A stretch of DNA of 64,000 bases from Flavobacteriales bacterium UBA7878. GTDB taxonomy: Bacteria > Bacteroidota > Bacteroidia > Flavobacteriales > Schleiferiaceae. Positions 8,567 through 17,370 of this stretch are shown here, piece after piece; position 1 is the first letter of the stretch; each line of letters starts with the position of its first letter. Location of the stretch: contig DLRW01000036.1 in NCBI GenBank assembly GCA_002501205.1, forward strand, positions 1 to 64,000, in the 5' to 3' direction. Position numbers and translations under genes: made by a program. The notes beneath the pieces are model-generated. The model had not been told where the DNA came from and ran no database searches. It was given only the letters and a program-made list of their open reading frames with translations.

Positions 8567-8988
8567 TATCCGGAGATTTCGGCATTTTCAAGGGTAAAAA
8601 AGAGACCCGAACCATTGCGGTTAAGTTTTAGGGTTCCTTTTATCGGAAGGTATTTATCGGTGGCAAATCGCCCGGGATCGGCGGTGAATTTTAATTCGAT
8701 AACCGTTTCCGGTCCGGCATTACCACAGAAGAAACAGGAGCTAAAAGGATTTTTACTGAGCGCATAGGTATTGGCTTCTACGTCTACCGGGATTAGGTAG
8801 CCGGCAATGATAACTTCCTGTCCTTCAAATTGATCTTCCAGTATTTTTGGGAACTGAGGCGTATAAAGTCCGGTAGACGGATCCTGACTGTAATTGGTCA
8901 TGGCCAGAACCGGCCAGGCTAAATTTTTTTGAGCCAGAACATTAAATCCAATAAAGAGGCTAAGCGCCAAAAAAAGATACTTAGGCAT
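8566..8988 (-). CDS. DUF3299-like secreted protein with CFFCG motif (copy 1)
   Basis: About 140 residues from the ATG at 8986-8988, which gives a clean signal peptide (MPKYLFLALSLF, ending near VLAQ); the longer frame to 9024 adds a poor N-terminus. Its core VIIAGYLIPVDV and ALSKNPFSSCFFCGNAGPET matches the neighbouring gene motif for motif, so the pair arose by tandem duplication. The start overlaps the permease stop by 8 bases. A periplasmic metal-handling or redox role is possible because both copies keep the CxxC pair. Confidence 0.72.
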   Translation of the reverse strand: MPKYLFLALSLFIGFNVLAQKNLAWPVLAMTNYSQDPSTGLYTPQFPKILEDQFEGQEVIIAGYLIPVDVEANTYALSKNPFSSCFFCGNAGPETVIELKFTADPGRFATDKYLPIKGTLKLNRNGSGLFFTLENAEISG

Positions 8989-10150
8989 GTGCCAGAGTTT
9001 TAATAATGTTGATGCGATAAGCATGCCAGGCTGGTAATACGGATGCGATAATTACCACGCCAATTAAGGCCAGCAGGGTGTAAATACTGTTCCAATTGAA
9101 TAGGACTTCAGAAGTCGATAATTGATAGGCCGGGCTTACTAAGGTGCCAATAAATTGGAAGGCAATAATATTGAGGATAAGGGCTACAAAATAGGAGATC
9201 AATCCAATGATCAGTCCTTTTACCAGGATGAATTTCAGAATACGAGAGGGCGGACTGCCAATGGCCCGAAGGAAGGCAAACTGGGGTTCATCATCCTTAA
9301 GTCCTTGGAATAAGGCCAGGAACACCGATAGTGCAGCGATACCAATGAGTAGGTAGGCTAAAATATTGAGGAATTGCACAAAGGAATCAGCCAGGCTAAA
9401 CAAGCGATTTACCTCAATAGCGGGCAAGGCTGCTTGCATGGGTGTTTTCTCATTAACCATGCGTGGTAACATGATATTGGCCATGGGGCTTTTAAAGCGA
9501 ATTAAGGCGGCGGTAATTTCCTTGGGTCCATCGGTATGTTCGTGCACATCCCATAATGAGGCAGTGGGGCATAGGATCAGTTCATCCAGTACCGTACCAC
9601 TAGGCTGATAAATACCTACCACTTTAAAGGGGTGATGGTGATGCTCTTCAGCTTCCTGATTAAGGCCATGAGAGCCTTCGAAGGTATCTCCCACTTGTAA
9701 TCCGGTAGCTTCCGCTACTGCTGATCCTAAAACTACCTCCATGGATTTCTGAAAACCGCGCCCATCCGCTAATTGCATGGCATACCAATGGGCATAATTG
9801 CTATCGGTACCCACAATGCGCCAGGAACGGAAGTTATCGCCATAAGACAGAGGTACGGCTGCTTCGATTAAGGGGTGCTTTATTAATTTCTTGTACTCAT
9901 CTAAGGGAATGTTTCCGGTAGGCGGATCTATATGATAAACGCTGCTCAGGATAATTTGCAGGGGACTGCCTTTGGCTCCGACCACCATATCAATTCCCTT
10001 GATATTATTACGGAAGGAGTCCTCAAAACTGTTTCGGCTATTGAGTAATAAGAGGATTAATCCCGTACTTATAGCCAAGAGGATAACACTCAGGCTATGA
10101 TGCAAGCTTCGGTACCGAATGCTTTTCCAGGCCGCTTTCCATTGATTCAT
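8981..10150 (-). CDS. ABC transporter permease, FtsX/MacB/LolC fold
   Basis: A 389-residue permease with one N-terminal helix (about residues 20-36), a large periplasmic domain, then three helices (about 255-285, 300-335, 350-375), the FtsX-like layout. The periplasmic domain carries four consecutive His residues near 170-173, flanked by acidic residues (EAEEHHHHPF), and VHEH further on, a pattern that suggests metal contact. It overlaps the ATPase gene by 4 bases and the CFFCG-motif gene by 8 bases. Possible roles are lipoprotein or peptide handling, or a Zrg-type zinc system. Confidence 0.85.
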   Translation of the reverse strand: MNQWKAAWKSIRYRSLHHSLSVILLAISTGLILLLLNSRNSFEDSFRNNIKGIDMVVGAKGSPLQIILSSVYHIDPPTGNIPLDEYKKLIKHPLIEAAVPLSYGDNFRSWRIVGTDSNYAHWYAMQLADGRGFQKSMEVVLGSAVAEATGLQVGDTFEGSHGLNQEAEEHHHHPFKVVGIYQPSGTVLDELILCPTASLWDVHEHTDGPKEITAALIRFKSPMANIMLPRMVNEKTPMQAALPAIEVNRLFSLADSFVQFLNILAYLLIGIAALSVFLALFQGLKDDEPQFAFLRAIGSPPSRILKFILVKGLIIGLISYFVALILNIIAFQFIGTLVSPAYQLSTSEVLFNWNSIYTLLALIGVVIIASVLPAWHAYRINIIKTLAHA

Positions 10151-10776
10151 AGCGAATAACTTTTAGGGATTCGGTCCTTAAGCCTTTGATCATGGGTAAC
10201 CACTAATAAGGCACTTTCAAAATTTTCTACTACTGATAGTAAGAGCTCACCCACTTTGGAGGCATTACGATCATCAAGAGCCGAGCTGGGTTCATCGGCT
10301 AAGATTAAAGCAGGTTTTTGCAGAAGGGAGCGAGCAATGGAAGCTCTTTGCTGTTCACCCAGGCTGCAATCAGCGGGTTTCTTGGTTTTAAGATGACTGA
10401 TCTGTAATTGCTCAAAAAGGTGATTTATCCAATCCTGATCAGCTTTGGCACCCTGATAGCGTGCACTGAGTTGAAGGTTCTCCTCTAAACTGAGATAGGG
10501 TAAAAAGAAAGGACGCTGAAATACTAAACCAATATGCTGGGCTCGAAATTTTTCTTTTTCCCTTTCGCCCATGCTTTTTAGGTCTGTACCCTTAATGCTT
10601 ACCGAACCGCTTTGCGCATTTAAAAGTCCGGCCAATAAATGCAAAAGGGTGGATTTACCACTACCGGAAGGACCCAGTAATAGTGCGGCTTCCCCCTTAT
10701 TGATCCCGATGTCAGGAAAACTAAAGGTCTCCGTTGTAGGGTAGGAGTACTTTAGTTCGGAACTTTGTAGAATCAT
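10147..10776 (-). CDS. ABC transporter ATP-binding protein, LolD/MacB type
   Basis: A 209-residue nucleotide-binding subunit. Walker A is GPSGSGKST, the Q-loop is LVFQRPFFLPYLS, the signature is CSLGEQQRASIARSLL (SLGEQ in place of LSGGQ), Walker B is ALILADEPSSALD, and the switch His lies in VVTHDQRL. It pairs with the FtsX-like permease through a 4-base overlap. A TAnnTTTG promoter element lies directly upstream, making this the first gene of a five-gene transcript that continues through the permease, both CFFCG proteins and the hydrolase. Confidence 0.92.
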   Translation of the reverse strand: MILQSSELKYSYPTTETFSFPDIGINKGEAALLLGPSGSGKSTLLHLLAGLLNAQSGSVSIKGTDLKSMGEREKEKFRAQHIGLVFQRPFFLPYLSLEENLQLSARYQGAKADQDWINHLFEQLQISHLKTKKPADCSLGEQQRASIARSLLQKPALILADEPSSALDDRNASKVGELLLSVVENFESALLVVTHDQRLKDRIPKSYSL

Positions 10777-10781
10777 AAAGG

Positions 10782-10789
10782 CAAATTTA
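10782..10789 (-). promoter_or_regulatory. Promoter -7 element TAAATTTG, near-leaderless
   Basis: TAAATTTG on the minus strand fits TAnnTTTG and ends 5 bases before the ABC ATPase start codon, predicting a leaderless or nearly leaderless mRNA. Confidence 0.45.
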
Positions 10790-10805
10790 GCTAAGAAATA
10801 GGGTC

Positions 10806-11168
10806 ATGAGAACATTAGTCATCGGCGCAAGCCCCAAACCGGAACGCTATTCAAATCGAGCATTGCTCATGTTGCATGAGCATGGTTTTGAGACAGAAGC
10901 TCTAGGTCTACGCGAAAGTACTTATGCTTTTGGAAGTATCGATGCCGGATTTCCAAAATATGAGGATATCGATACGGTAAGCTTGTACGTAGGCCCTAAA
11001 AATCAAGCGGTCTATTATGACTATATCCTGGCTTTAAAACCACGCAGGGTGATCTTCAATCCGGGAACAGAGAATCCTGAATTTTATGAAAAACTGGAAG
11101 CGGCGGGGATTGAATATGAACAAGCCTGTACTTTGGTATTGTTGAGTACGGGGCAGTATGACTCTTAG
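10806..11168 (+). CDS. CoA-binding domain protein (YccU-like)
   Basis: A 120-residue single-domain Rossmann protein. TLVIGASPKPERYSNRAL at the N-terminus is the nucleotide-binding loop of the CoA-binding family, and PRRVIFNPGTENPE with the following AGIEYEQACTLVLLSTG covers the usual C-terminal half. Small proteins of this family bind CoA, and their biological role is mostly unknown. It is a lone plus-strand gene between two minus-strand units and shares its stop region (4 bases, TTAG) with the convergent lipoprotein gene. Confidence 0.85.
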   Translation: MRTLVIGASPKPERYSNRALLMLHEHGFETEALGLRESTYAFGSIDAGFPKYEDIDTVSLYVGPKNQAVYYDYILALKPRRVIFNPGTENPEFYEKLEAAGIEYEQACTLVLLSTGQYDS

Positions 11169-11653
11169 TTAGAAGTAAATCCAGCGCTAAGCTCATTTTC
11201 AAATTCAAGAATCATGTCTTCTGGGGCGGGACCAAGCTCTTGAAGGTCAAAATGCCATTCTTCCTCAATTAGCATATCGCAATCACCAGGGTTGTCAACG
11301 TATAGTGCCAATTGATGATGCTTATTATTAGTGCTAATCCATCTAAGATGTGCTTCAGTGCGGGAACAACCGCTGTACTGAAATTGAATAAACAAACAGC
11401 CATTGAATTGTTTCAGGTTTTGAATAGTTACCAATCGTAGATTACTGTCAGAAAAATCACTGGCCTTTTCTAATTCAGTGCAAAAAATGGCTGTGCTTTT
11501 TGGGATCCTGTACTTTTTTAGGTCTTTCACCTGAATGCCAGATTGCATTTTACTTGCAGGGGGAGTAGCCTTTTCTAGAGCAACTGTTTTTTTTGAACCG
11601 CAAGCACTCAGAAATAAGATACCGATTAGGACCAAATAAGAAAAGCCTCGCAT
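11165..11653 (-). CDS. Predicted lipoprotein, unknown function
   Basis: A 162-residue protein with a lipoprotein signal: a hydrophobic stretch followed by the lipobox LSAC at residues 15-18 and then GSKK. The mature part has several Cys residues (CTELEK, NGCLFIQ, SGCSRTE, GDCDML), which may form disulphides, and a beta-rich pattern. I do not recognise the family. It converges with the CoA-binding gene and shares a 4-base stop overlap with it. Confidence 0.7.
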   Translation of the reverse strand: MRGFSYLVLIGILFLSACGSKKTVALEKATPPASKMQSGIQVKDLKKYRIPKSTAIFCTELEKASDFSDSNLRLVTIQNLKQFNGCLFIQFQYSGCSRTEAHLRWISTNNKHHQLALYVDNPGDCDMLIEEEWHFDLQELGPAPEDMILEFENELSAGFTSN

Positions 11654-11708
11654 AAAATGAAATTTTAGAAGGCTTCGAAGTTAAAAGAATAAAGGGGATG
11701 CTGTGACC

Positions 11709-12170
11709 TTAGGAAAGTAGTTTCTGGCGTAGTAAGAATTCCAATTGCTCATTGGCTCTTTCGAGCTGATCGATAAGGTCTCGGTTTTCTCTTCTTAGAC
11801 GAAATACTTCATGAGCCGACAAAATAGTGGCTTTCAAATCGTCATAATGCCAGGGCTTATTAAGGTAGCGATAAACTTGTCCTCGGTTAATCGCATCAAT
11901 TACCGCATTGATGTCAGAATAGCCGGTGATCAAAATCCGCATGGGCTCAGGATTGATCTTCTGTACTTCTACCAAAAATTCAATCCCAGTCATATTTGGC
12001 ATTCTTTGGTCGGTGAGAATAATATTGAGCTCTTCTCTTTTAAAAATCTCTAGACCCTCTGCCCCTGATTCTGCGGTAAATAAGGTGAAATCTCGACGAA
12101 AATTAGCTTTAAAAGCCTGTAAGTTGTGGGCTTCATCGTCGACATACAAGATTTTCACATTTTCGTTCAT
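11709..12170 (-). CDS. Response regulator (REC domain plus coiled coil)
   Basis: A 153-residue protein. Residues 1-120 form a REC domain with the acidic pair D11/D12, phospho-acceptor D54 in ILTDQRMP, the switch Thr in ILITGYS and Lys in YLNKPW. Residues 120-153 are a charged helix likely to dimerise, with no DNA-binding domain. Its REC part is strikingly like the REC domain of the kinase hybrid at 17367-18482 (DQRMP, RILITG, AIN-G-VYRY, KPW). It faces the E1/nitroreductase gene across an 86-base gap, which suggests that it works with the phosphorelay encoded there. Confidence 0.9.
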   Translation of the reverse strand: MNENVKILYVDDEAHNLQAFKANFRRDFTLFTAESGAEGLEIFKREELNIILTDQRMPNMTGIEFLVEVQKINPEPMRILITGYSDINAVIDAINRGQVYRYLNKPWHYDDLKATILSAHEVFRLRRENRDLIDQLERANEQLEFLLRQKLLS

Positions 12171-12256
12171 CTCTAAATCAAAAATCTAAGGTAAAAGTAA
12201 GGTAAATTTCAATACTATGCCGTAATTTGGCTGATAGATTTCAGGGTGTCCTACAC

Positions 12257-14590
12257 ATGGAAAATGCAATAAAATCCAAGCTAAAAAACTCATCTTCAGC
12301 AGGTTTAAATGCGAATAAAAATACATTTATTCCATTTATTTACGACATGTCTAAGGAAGATGATAGAACGAAATTAGAAGTATTTCTAGATAAAAATAAT
12401 TCACAATTAAATGTTTATAACTCCATTGAAAATCAGATTTTGGAGTTGTATAAAATTGACAATCCGAAGCTTAAGCCGAACCCTAATTCGCTTAAAAATT
12501 ACTGGTCTGAATGGTGTGCCCAGCAAGACCCTGACTACTACGGGGTGTGGGTTTATTACCCATGGAGCAATTCGCTGGTTCATTTAGTGCCCAAAGCGGA
12601 TTTTATTCGCTTGAGGACTTCGAGGAATCAATATAAGATTCATCCCGAGGAGCAAGATTCTTTGATGAATAAGAAAGTTGGCGTGATAGGCCTCTCGGTA
12701 GGTCAGTCGGTAGCGCTCACCTTAAGTATGGAGCGGGTTTACGGAACTTTACGGATTGCGGATTTCGATCATCTGGACTTAAGTAATCTCAATCGAATTC
12801 GTGCCGGAGTAGCCGAATTGGGTTTGCCTAAAACCACCATAGTGGCTCGGGAAATAGCCGAAATTGACCCCTTTTTAAAAGTGGAAGTCTTTGAGGAGGG
12901 TATTACTGAAGATAATCTTGATGAATTTTTAGGAGAAGGAGAGGATCAATTAGACCTATTAATAGAAGAATGCGATTCCCTGGCCATTAAAATAAAAGCA
13001 AGGGTTAAAGCCAGAGAAAAGGAGATTCCCGTAATCATGGATACCAGTGACCGTGGTATGATGGATATCGAACGTTTTGATCTGGAGCCTGATCGCGCTT
13101 TAATGCATGGGATGGTTTCGGAAGAAGGCGCTAAATCGATCGATCAATGGACTGCCAAAGAGCGTTTGGCGCTGGTAATGGATATGGTTGGTGCGCAGAA
13201 TATTTCTTCTCGATTAAAAGCCTCCTTACTCGAGGTAGAGGAGTCTTTAACCACCTGGCCTCAGTTGGCCTCTTCAGTGAGTATGGGTGGTGCGCTCAGC
13301 ACTATTGTTAGTCGCAATATTCTATTGGGAAAGCCTGTTCAGTCGGGCCGATTCTATTTGGATGCCGATGAGATGTACCTCGAGCCCCAAAAAGAAGAAA
13401 GTGCGAGCTTACTTAGCAGCAGTCCTGAGGAATTAAGCTTTGATTATTGTTCGCAATTACTGGAACGGAGCGGAGTGGAAGCTTCTGCTGATGCTGTGGC
13501 GCTTACTGCCGAGGAGGTAAAGGACCTCGTTGAAAATGCTTGTTTGGCACCCACGGGTGGAAACGTTCAGCCCTGGAAATGGATTTGGAAAGATTCCATG
13601 CTAGCTCTTTGTCATGATAAACACTTTTCGGTGAGCTTTTTAGATTACCGTCATAGAGGTAGTTATATAGGTTTGGGGGCTGCCATGGAGAACTTGGAGC
13701 AAAGAGCCTTAGCCATGGGCTATCAGGCCCAGGAACTATATCGAATGGACACCTTTGGTGCAGATCTGGTTGCCGTATACTCCTTTAGTAAGATATTAAG
13801 TCCCCAAGCGCCTTTTCAAGAATTTGGTGATCGCCTGGATATTCGGATGACCAATCGCTTAAAAGCCCCAGAATATAAGGTAATCCCCGAAGCGGTAAAA
13901 TCTGAAATAGGTTTGGCTTTAGCGGATAGCTCCTTTGCCATGAATTGGCTGGAGGATCGCGATAAAATTGAAGAGCTGGCCGAAATTATTGGTAAAGTTG
14001 AACGTCAAAGGATATTAGATCCTTGGGGTCATCGCGACTTTATTCATGAAGCACGTTGGACCAAAGAGCAGGCTGAAGAAAGTAGGAATGGTGTGGATTT
14101 GCGCACCTTGGAGCTGTCAGAAGCTGATAAAGTAGGTTTTAAGCTCATTCAGGATGCAGAGGCCATGGCTAATTTAAGGGAATGGGATAAAGGCACCGCC
14201 TTAATAAAAATGAGCACGGATGCCATGAAAAATTGCTCAGCTTTAGCCATTTTACATAGTCCTAAGCATGATGCAGCTACTGTTTTAGAAGGAGGAAAAT
14301 GGGTAGAAAGAATATGGTTGTACTTGAATGACCAGGGAATATCCTACCAGCCTGTTTCGCCAGCTACCTTTATGTTTGCACGCCTTTCCGGCGATGATAT
14401 CAGTACCAGTCCTTATCTTAGAGAAAAATTAAAAGAGCTTAGGAAAGCTTATTTAGACCTTTTAGGTCTAGGGGAAGACGTAAATGATTTATTCCTTTGT
14501 AGACTTTTTTACGCCAAGGAGCCTTCGATTAAATCAATGCGCAAACCTATCACTGAAGTGTTTAAAAATTTAATGGAAAACCGTGCTTAG
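12257..14590 (+). CDS. Rv1355c/MoeY-like fusion of E1-type (ThiF) adenylating domain and nitroreductase domain
   Basis: About 777 residues from the ATG at 12257; a TTG at 12227 would add ten. After an N-terminal region, an E1/ThiF Rossmann domain has KVGVIGLSVGQSVAL, ADFDHLDLSNLNRIRAG and PKTTIVAREIAEIDPF, the ATP- and substrate-binding elements of the ubiquitin-activating superfamily. No CxxC zinc pairs are obvious. The second half is nitroreductase-like: CLAPTGGNVQPWKW is the FMN-binding signature, with NCSALAILHS later. The pairing matches the Rv1355c (MoeY) family. The chemistry is unknown; it recalls the separate ThiF and SagB enzymes of azole peptide synthesis. It is followed with an 8-base overlap by an acyltransferase-like gene. 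Confidence 0.8.
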   Translation: MENAIKSKLKNSSSAGLNANKNTFIPFIYDMSKEDDRTKLEVFLDKNNSQLNVYNSIENQILELYKIDNPKLKPNPNSLKNYWSEWCAQQDPDYYGVWVYYPWSNSLVHLVPKADFIRLRTSRNQYKIHPEEQDSLMNKKVGVIGLSVGQSVALTLSMERVYGTLRIADFDHLDLSNLNRIRAGVAELGLPKTTIVAREIAEIDPFLKVEVFEEGITEDNLDEFLGEGEDQLDLLIEECDSLAIKIKARVKAREKEIPVIMDTSDRGMMDIERFDLEPDRALMHGMVSEEGAKSIDQWTAKERLALVMDMVGAQNISSRLKASLLEVEESLTTWPQLASSVSMGGALSTIVSRNILLGKPVQSGRFYLDADEMYLEPQKEESASLLSSSPEELSFDYCSQLLERSGVEASADAVALTAEEVKDLVENACLAPTGGNVQPWKWIWKDSMLALCHDKHFSVSFLDYRHRGSYIGLGAAMENLEQRALAMGYQAQELYRMDTFGADLVAVYSFSKILSPQAPFQEFGDRLDIRMTNRLKAPEYKVIPEAVKSEIGLALADSSFAMNWLEDRDKIEELAEIIGKVERQRILDPWGHRDFIHEARWTKEQAEESRNGVDLRTLELSEADKVGFKLIQDAEAMANLREWDKGTALIKMSTDAMKNCSALAILHSPKHDAATVLEGGKWVERIWLYLNDQGISYQPVSPATFMFARLSGDDISTSPYLREKLKELRKAYLDLLGLGEDVNDLFLCRLFYAKEPSIKSMRKPITEVFKNLMENRA

Positions 14591-15272
14591 ACTTAGAGCA
14601 TTTAAGGCAGTGGACGATCCCGAAAGCTGTCAGAAATTTTTAAAAGGCCATGGTGACATCCTGAGCAGTATTGGGGTTAATAAAGTAACCTCCAATAAAG
14701 CCACTTGGGTTGAGAATCCGGGTACCTATGTACTTGTGGTCGAAGACCCTGATAGTTTGGAAGTATTAGGAGGCGCTCGTGTAGATACCTCTTATGGTAA
14801 TAGCAAACTTCCCATAGCTTCGGCTACGGGATATATGGATCCAAGTATTCATGATCATATTGCCGATGCCGCTACCGAAGGAACCGGTGAGATTTGTGGT
14901 CTTTGGAATTCTCGTAAAGTGGCCGGATTGGGTTTTGGAAGCTTATTCTTAACCCGTGCTGCAGTGGCTATTACCACTCAAATTAATGTGAAGTCTTTAT
15001 TTGCACTATGTGCACCCTACACCATTGCTACAGCAGAGAGTTTTGGTTATAAGGTGATGCATGAGGTGGGCAATGACGGTACTTTTTACTATCCCAAACT
15101 GGATCTTTTGGCCACAGCCATGAAATTACCCGATACCTCAATATTGGATGGGGCCTCAGAATTGGAGCTCGATCGGGTAGGGTCCTTGCGTCAGGAACCT
15201 AATCAAAGATTTGAAGAACAATCACGCCGCCGTATGGTGGATGTACAGTATCAATTGGATTTAAAGCACTAG
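14583..15272 (+). CDS. GNAT / autoinducer-synthase-like acyltransferase
   Basis: A 229-residue protein starting at a GTG that overlaps the previous stop by 8 bases, so it is probably translationally coupled. The layout fits acyl-CoA N-acyltransferases: a central strand with YVLVVEDPDSLEVLGGARV, then the acidic-strand element GEICGLWNSRK, then a helix GFGSLFLTRAAVAI and LFALCAPYTIATAESFGYKV. The Glu-x-x-x-x-x-x-Ser-Arg element recalls FeeM and LuxI-type N-acyl amino acid or homoserine lactone synthases. The assignment rests on pattern only. Its place between the E1/nitroreductase fusion and a sensor kinase suggests that it makes or modifies a small molecule. Confidence 0.55.
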   Translation: MLRLRAFKAVDDPESCQKFLKGHGDILSSIGVNKVTSNKATWVENPGTYVLVVEDPDSLEVLGGARVDTSYGNSKLPIASATGYMDPSIHDHIADAATEGTGEICGLWNSRKVAGLGFGSLFLTRAAVAITTQINVKSLFALCAPYTIATAESFGYKVMHEVGNDGTFYYPKLDLLATAMKLPDTSILDGASELELDRVGSLRQEPNQRFEEQSRRRMVDVQYQLDLKH

Positions 15273-15276
15273 GAAC

Positions 15277-17370
15277 TTGAAAAGGATTTTTCTTATCAAC
15301 CTTTTGATCCTCTTGAGCTGGACTGCACATGCTCAATTGAGTATTGCAACTTTCAGTGACGGGAAAACTCATTCTGAGTCGGAGATTATTGGTTTAGATT
15401 ATATCACGGAGAAAAAAGGGGTAGCCAATTTTGACAACGGCAGTGTTGCTTATGTGAAGTTGATCGTAGATGCAGAGTACGCTAATGAAGATCGGCGTAT
15501 TTTTCTGTCCTATGCTTTATTGGATACTATCCGTTTTTATCGTCGAGAGGCGGATGGTCTGCATTTAATTCTGGAAACGGGGCAGGCCTATGATTTTAAT
15601 ACCAGAGCTTACGAGTCTTCGGATTTTGTGTTTCCTATTAAAGATGGGGCACAAGAGTATTACTTCGAAATTTACAGCCACAAGCCAGTAGTATTACCCT
15701 TTCAATTAGTGGAAAGGGAGTCCTTGTCAGCCACCTTAAGTAATAACGATTTTTTCTTTGGGACTTATGTGGGGCTGATCGCGGTGATGTTTTTGTATAA
15801 CCTGGTGATCTTTTTTCTTACCCGAGATCGCAGTTACCTCTTTTACATCCTATACCTCCTCACTTTAGGCTTGGCTCAAGCAGCATTGTTTGGGTATACA
15901 GATCGTTTTTTATTCCAGGGTTTTCCGGCTTTTAACCGAATCTTTGCCGTTCTGTCCGGGGCCCTGGTAGCTATCGCCTCGATATTCTTCATCAACAATT
16001 TCTTGCGCCTTAAGACTAAAGCTCCCTTCTTTAGGAAGCTGCTCTTTTCGGTAGTTCCTTTAGATGTAGTGGCCATTATTTTATTGTTGATGGGCTATGA
16101 GTCCTTCTCCTATAAAATGGTGAATATGGTTTCTCTCGTGGGATCCATTATTGCCATTGTGGCGGCGGTGAAATTGGCTCAATCAGGATTTAAACCGGCT
16201 AATTTCTTCTTATTAGCCTGGTCGGTATTCCTCACTTCGGTGGTGATATTCGCTCTAAAAGACTTTGATATTATTCCTTATAACCCGGTATTCCGTCGTT
16301 CGATGCTCTTCGGATCCAGCGTTGAAGTCGTACTCCTCTCGGTCGCATTAGCAGATCGAATAAACCAATTGCGAAGGGAGAAAGAATACTCCCAGGCCCG
16401 CGCTCTGGAAATAGCTCGTGAAAACGAGAGAATTATTAAAGAGCAAAATATAGAGCTGGAGAAAAGGGTAGAGGCTCGCACTATGGAATTACAAGAAGCC
16501 AATGAGGAACTTCAAGTTACATTGGATAACCTGAAAGAAACCCAAACTCAGCTGGTTGATGCAGAGAAAATGGCATCACTGGGTCAGTTGACCGCTGGTA
16601 TTGCGCATGAGATTAATAATCCGATCAACTTTATTACTTCCAATATCAAACCTTTGAAACTGGATTTGGATGAGGTGTATACCATTGTAGACCGTTTTTC
16701 TCAATTGCCGGAGGATTGCAAACCAGAGGAATTGAAACAGGCCAAAGCAAGCTTGCAAGAGTTTGATTACGATTTCTTGAAAGAGGAAATTGAATCGCTG
16801 GTTAGTGGTATTTCCGACGGAGCAGTGCGTACTTCCGAAATCGTACTGGGGCTGCGGAACTTCTCAAGATTGGATGAGGATGTAGTGAAAAAGGCTAATC
16901 TCAATGAAGGTTTGGATAGCACTATGATCCTGCTAAGGAATAAAACGAAAGACCTTATAGAGGTAGTGAGGGACTATGATGATAACCTGATGGACATTGA
17001 TTGTTTCCCGGGTAAATTGAATCAGGCCTTCATGAATATCCTGAACAATGGAATATATGCGGTAAATGCCAAGCGTTATGAGGAGGGGGAAGAGCCTACC
17101 TTAACCTTGAAAACCCGTATGGTAGATTCCGAAATGGTAGCTGTGCACTTAATTGATAATGGTATCGGTATGAGTGAAGAAACCAAGAAAAAGTTATACG
17201 AGCCTTTCTTTACCACAAAAGAGGTGGGAGAAGGAACCGGGCTTGGTATGAGTATTGTGTTTAAAATTATTGATAAACATGGTGGGCGAATAGAAGTAAA
17301 TAGCGAACTTGGCAAAGGCACTGAATTTATCTTATTTTTACCCATTCGTCAGCCAAACGAATTTGCATGA
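15277..17370 (+). CDS. 7TMR-DISM sensor histidine kinase
   Basis: A 697-residue membrane kinase starting at TTG (a Met start gives a good signal peptide, residues 1-19). Residues about 25-165 are a beta-rich extracellular 7TMR-DISM sensor. Seven hydrophobic segments follow between about 175 and 365, then a coiled coil (about 385-435). The dimerisation and phospho-acceptor element is MASLGQLTAGIAHEINN with H444, and the ATPase domain has an N-box NILNNGIYAVNA, DNGIGMS and GTGLGMSI. Extracellular DISM domains of this kind are thought to bind small molecules or carbohydrates. It lies 4 bases after the acyltransferase-like gene and overlaps the next kinase by 4 bases. Confidence 0.93.
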   Translation: MKRIFLINLLILLSWTAHAQLSIATFSDGKTHSESEIIGLDYITEKKGVANFDNGSVAYVKLIVDAEYANEDRRIFLSYALLDTIRFYRREADGLHLILETGQAYDFNTRAYESSDFVFPIKDGAQEYYFEIYSHKPVVLPFQLVERESLSATLSNNDFFFGTYVGLIAVMFLYNLVIFFLTRDRSYLFYILYLLTLGLAQAALFGYTDRFLFQGFPAFNRIFAVLSGALVAIASIFFINNFLRLKTKAPFFRKLLFSVVPLDVVAIILLLMGYESFSYKMVNMVSLVGSIIAIVAAVKLAQSGFKPANFFLLAWSVFLTSVVIFALKDFDIIPYNPVFRRSMLFGSSVEVVLLSVALADRINQLRREKEYSQARALEIARENERIIKEQNIELEKRVEARTMELQEANEELQVTLDNLKETQTQLVDAEKMASLGQLTAGIAHEINNPINFITSNIKPLKLDLDEVYTIVDRFSQLPEDCKPEELKQAKASLQEFDYDFLKEEIESLVSGISDGAVRTSEIVLGLRNFSRLDEDVVKKANLNEGLDSTMILLRNKTKDLIEVVRDYDDNLMDIDCFPGKLNQAFMNILNNGIYAVNAKRYEEGEEPTLTLKTRMVDSEMVAVHLIDNGIGMSEETKKKLYEPFFTTKEVGEGTGLGMSIVFKIIDKHGGRIEVNSELGKGTEFILFLPIRQPNEFA

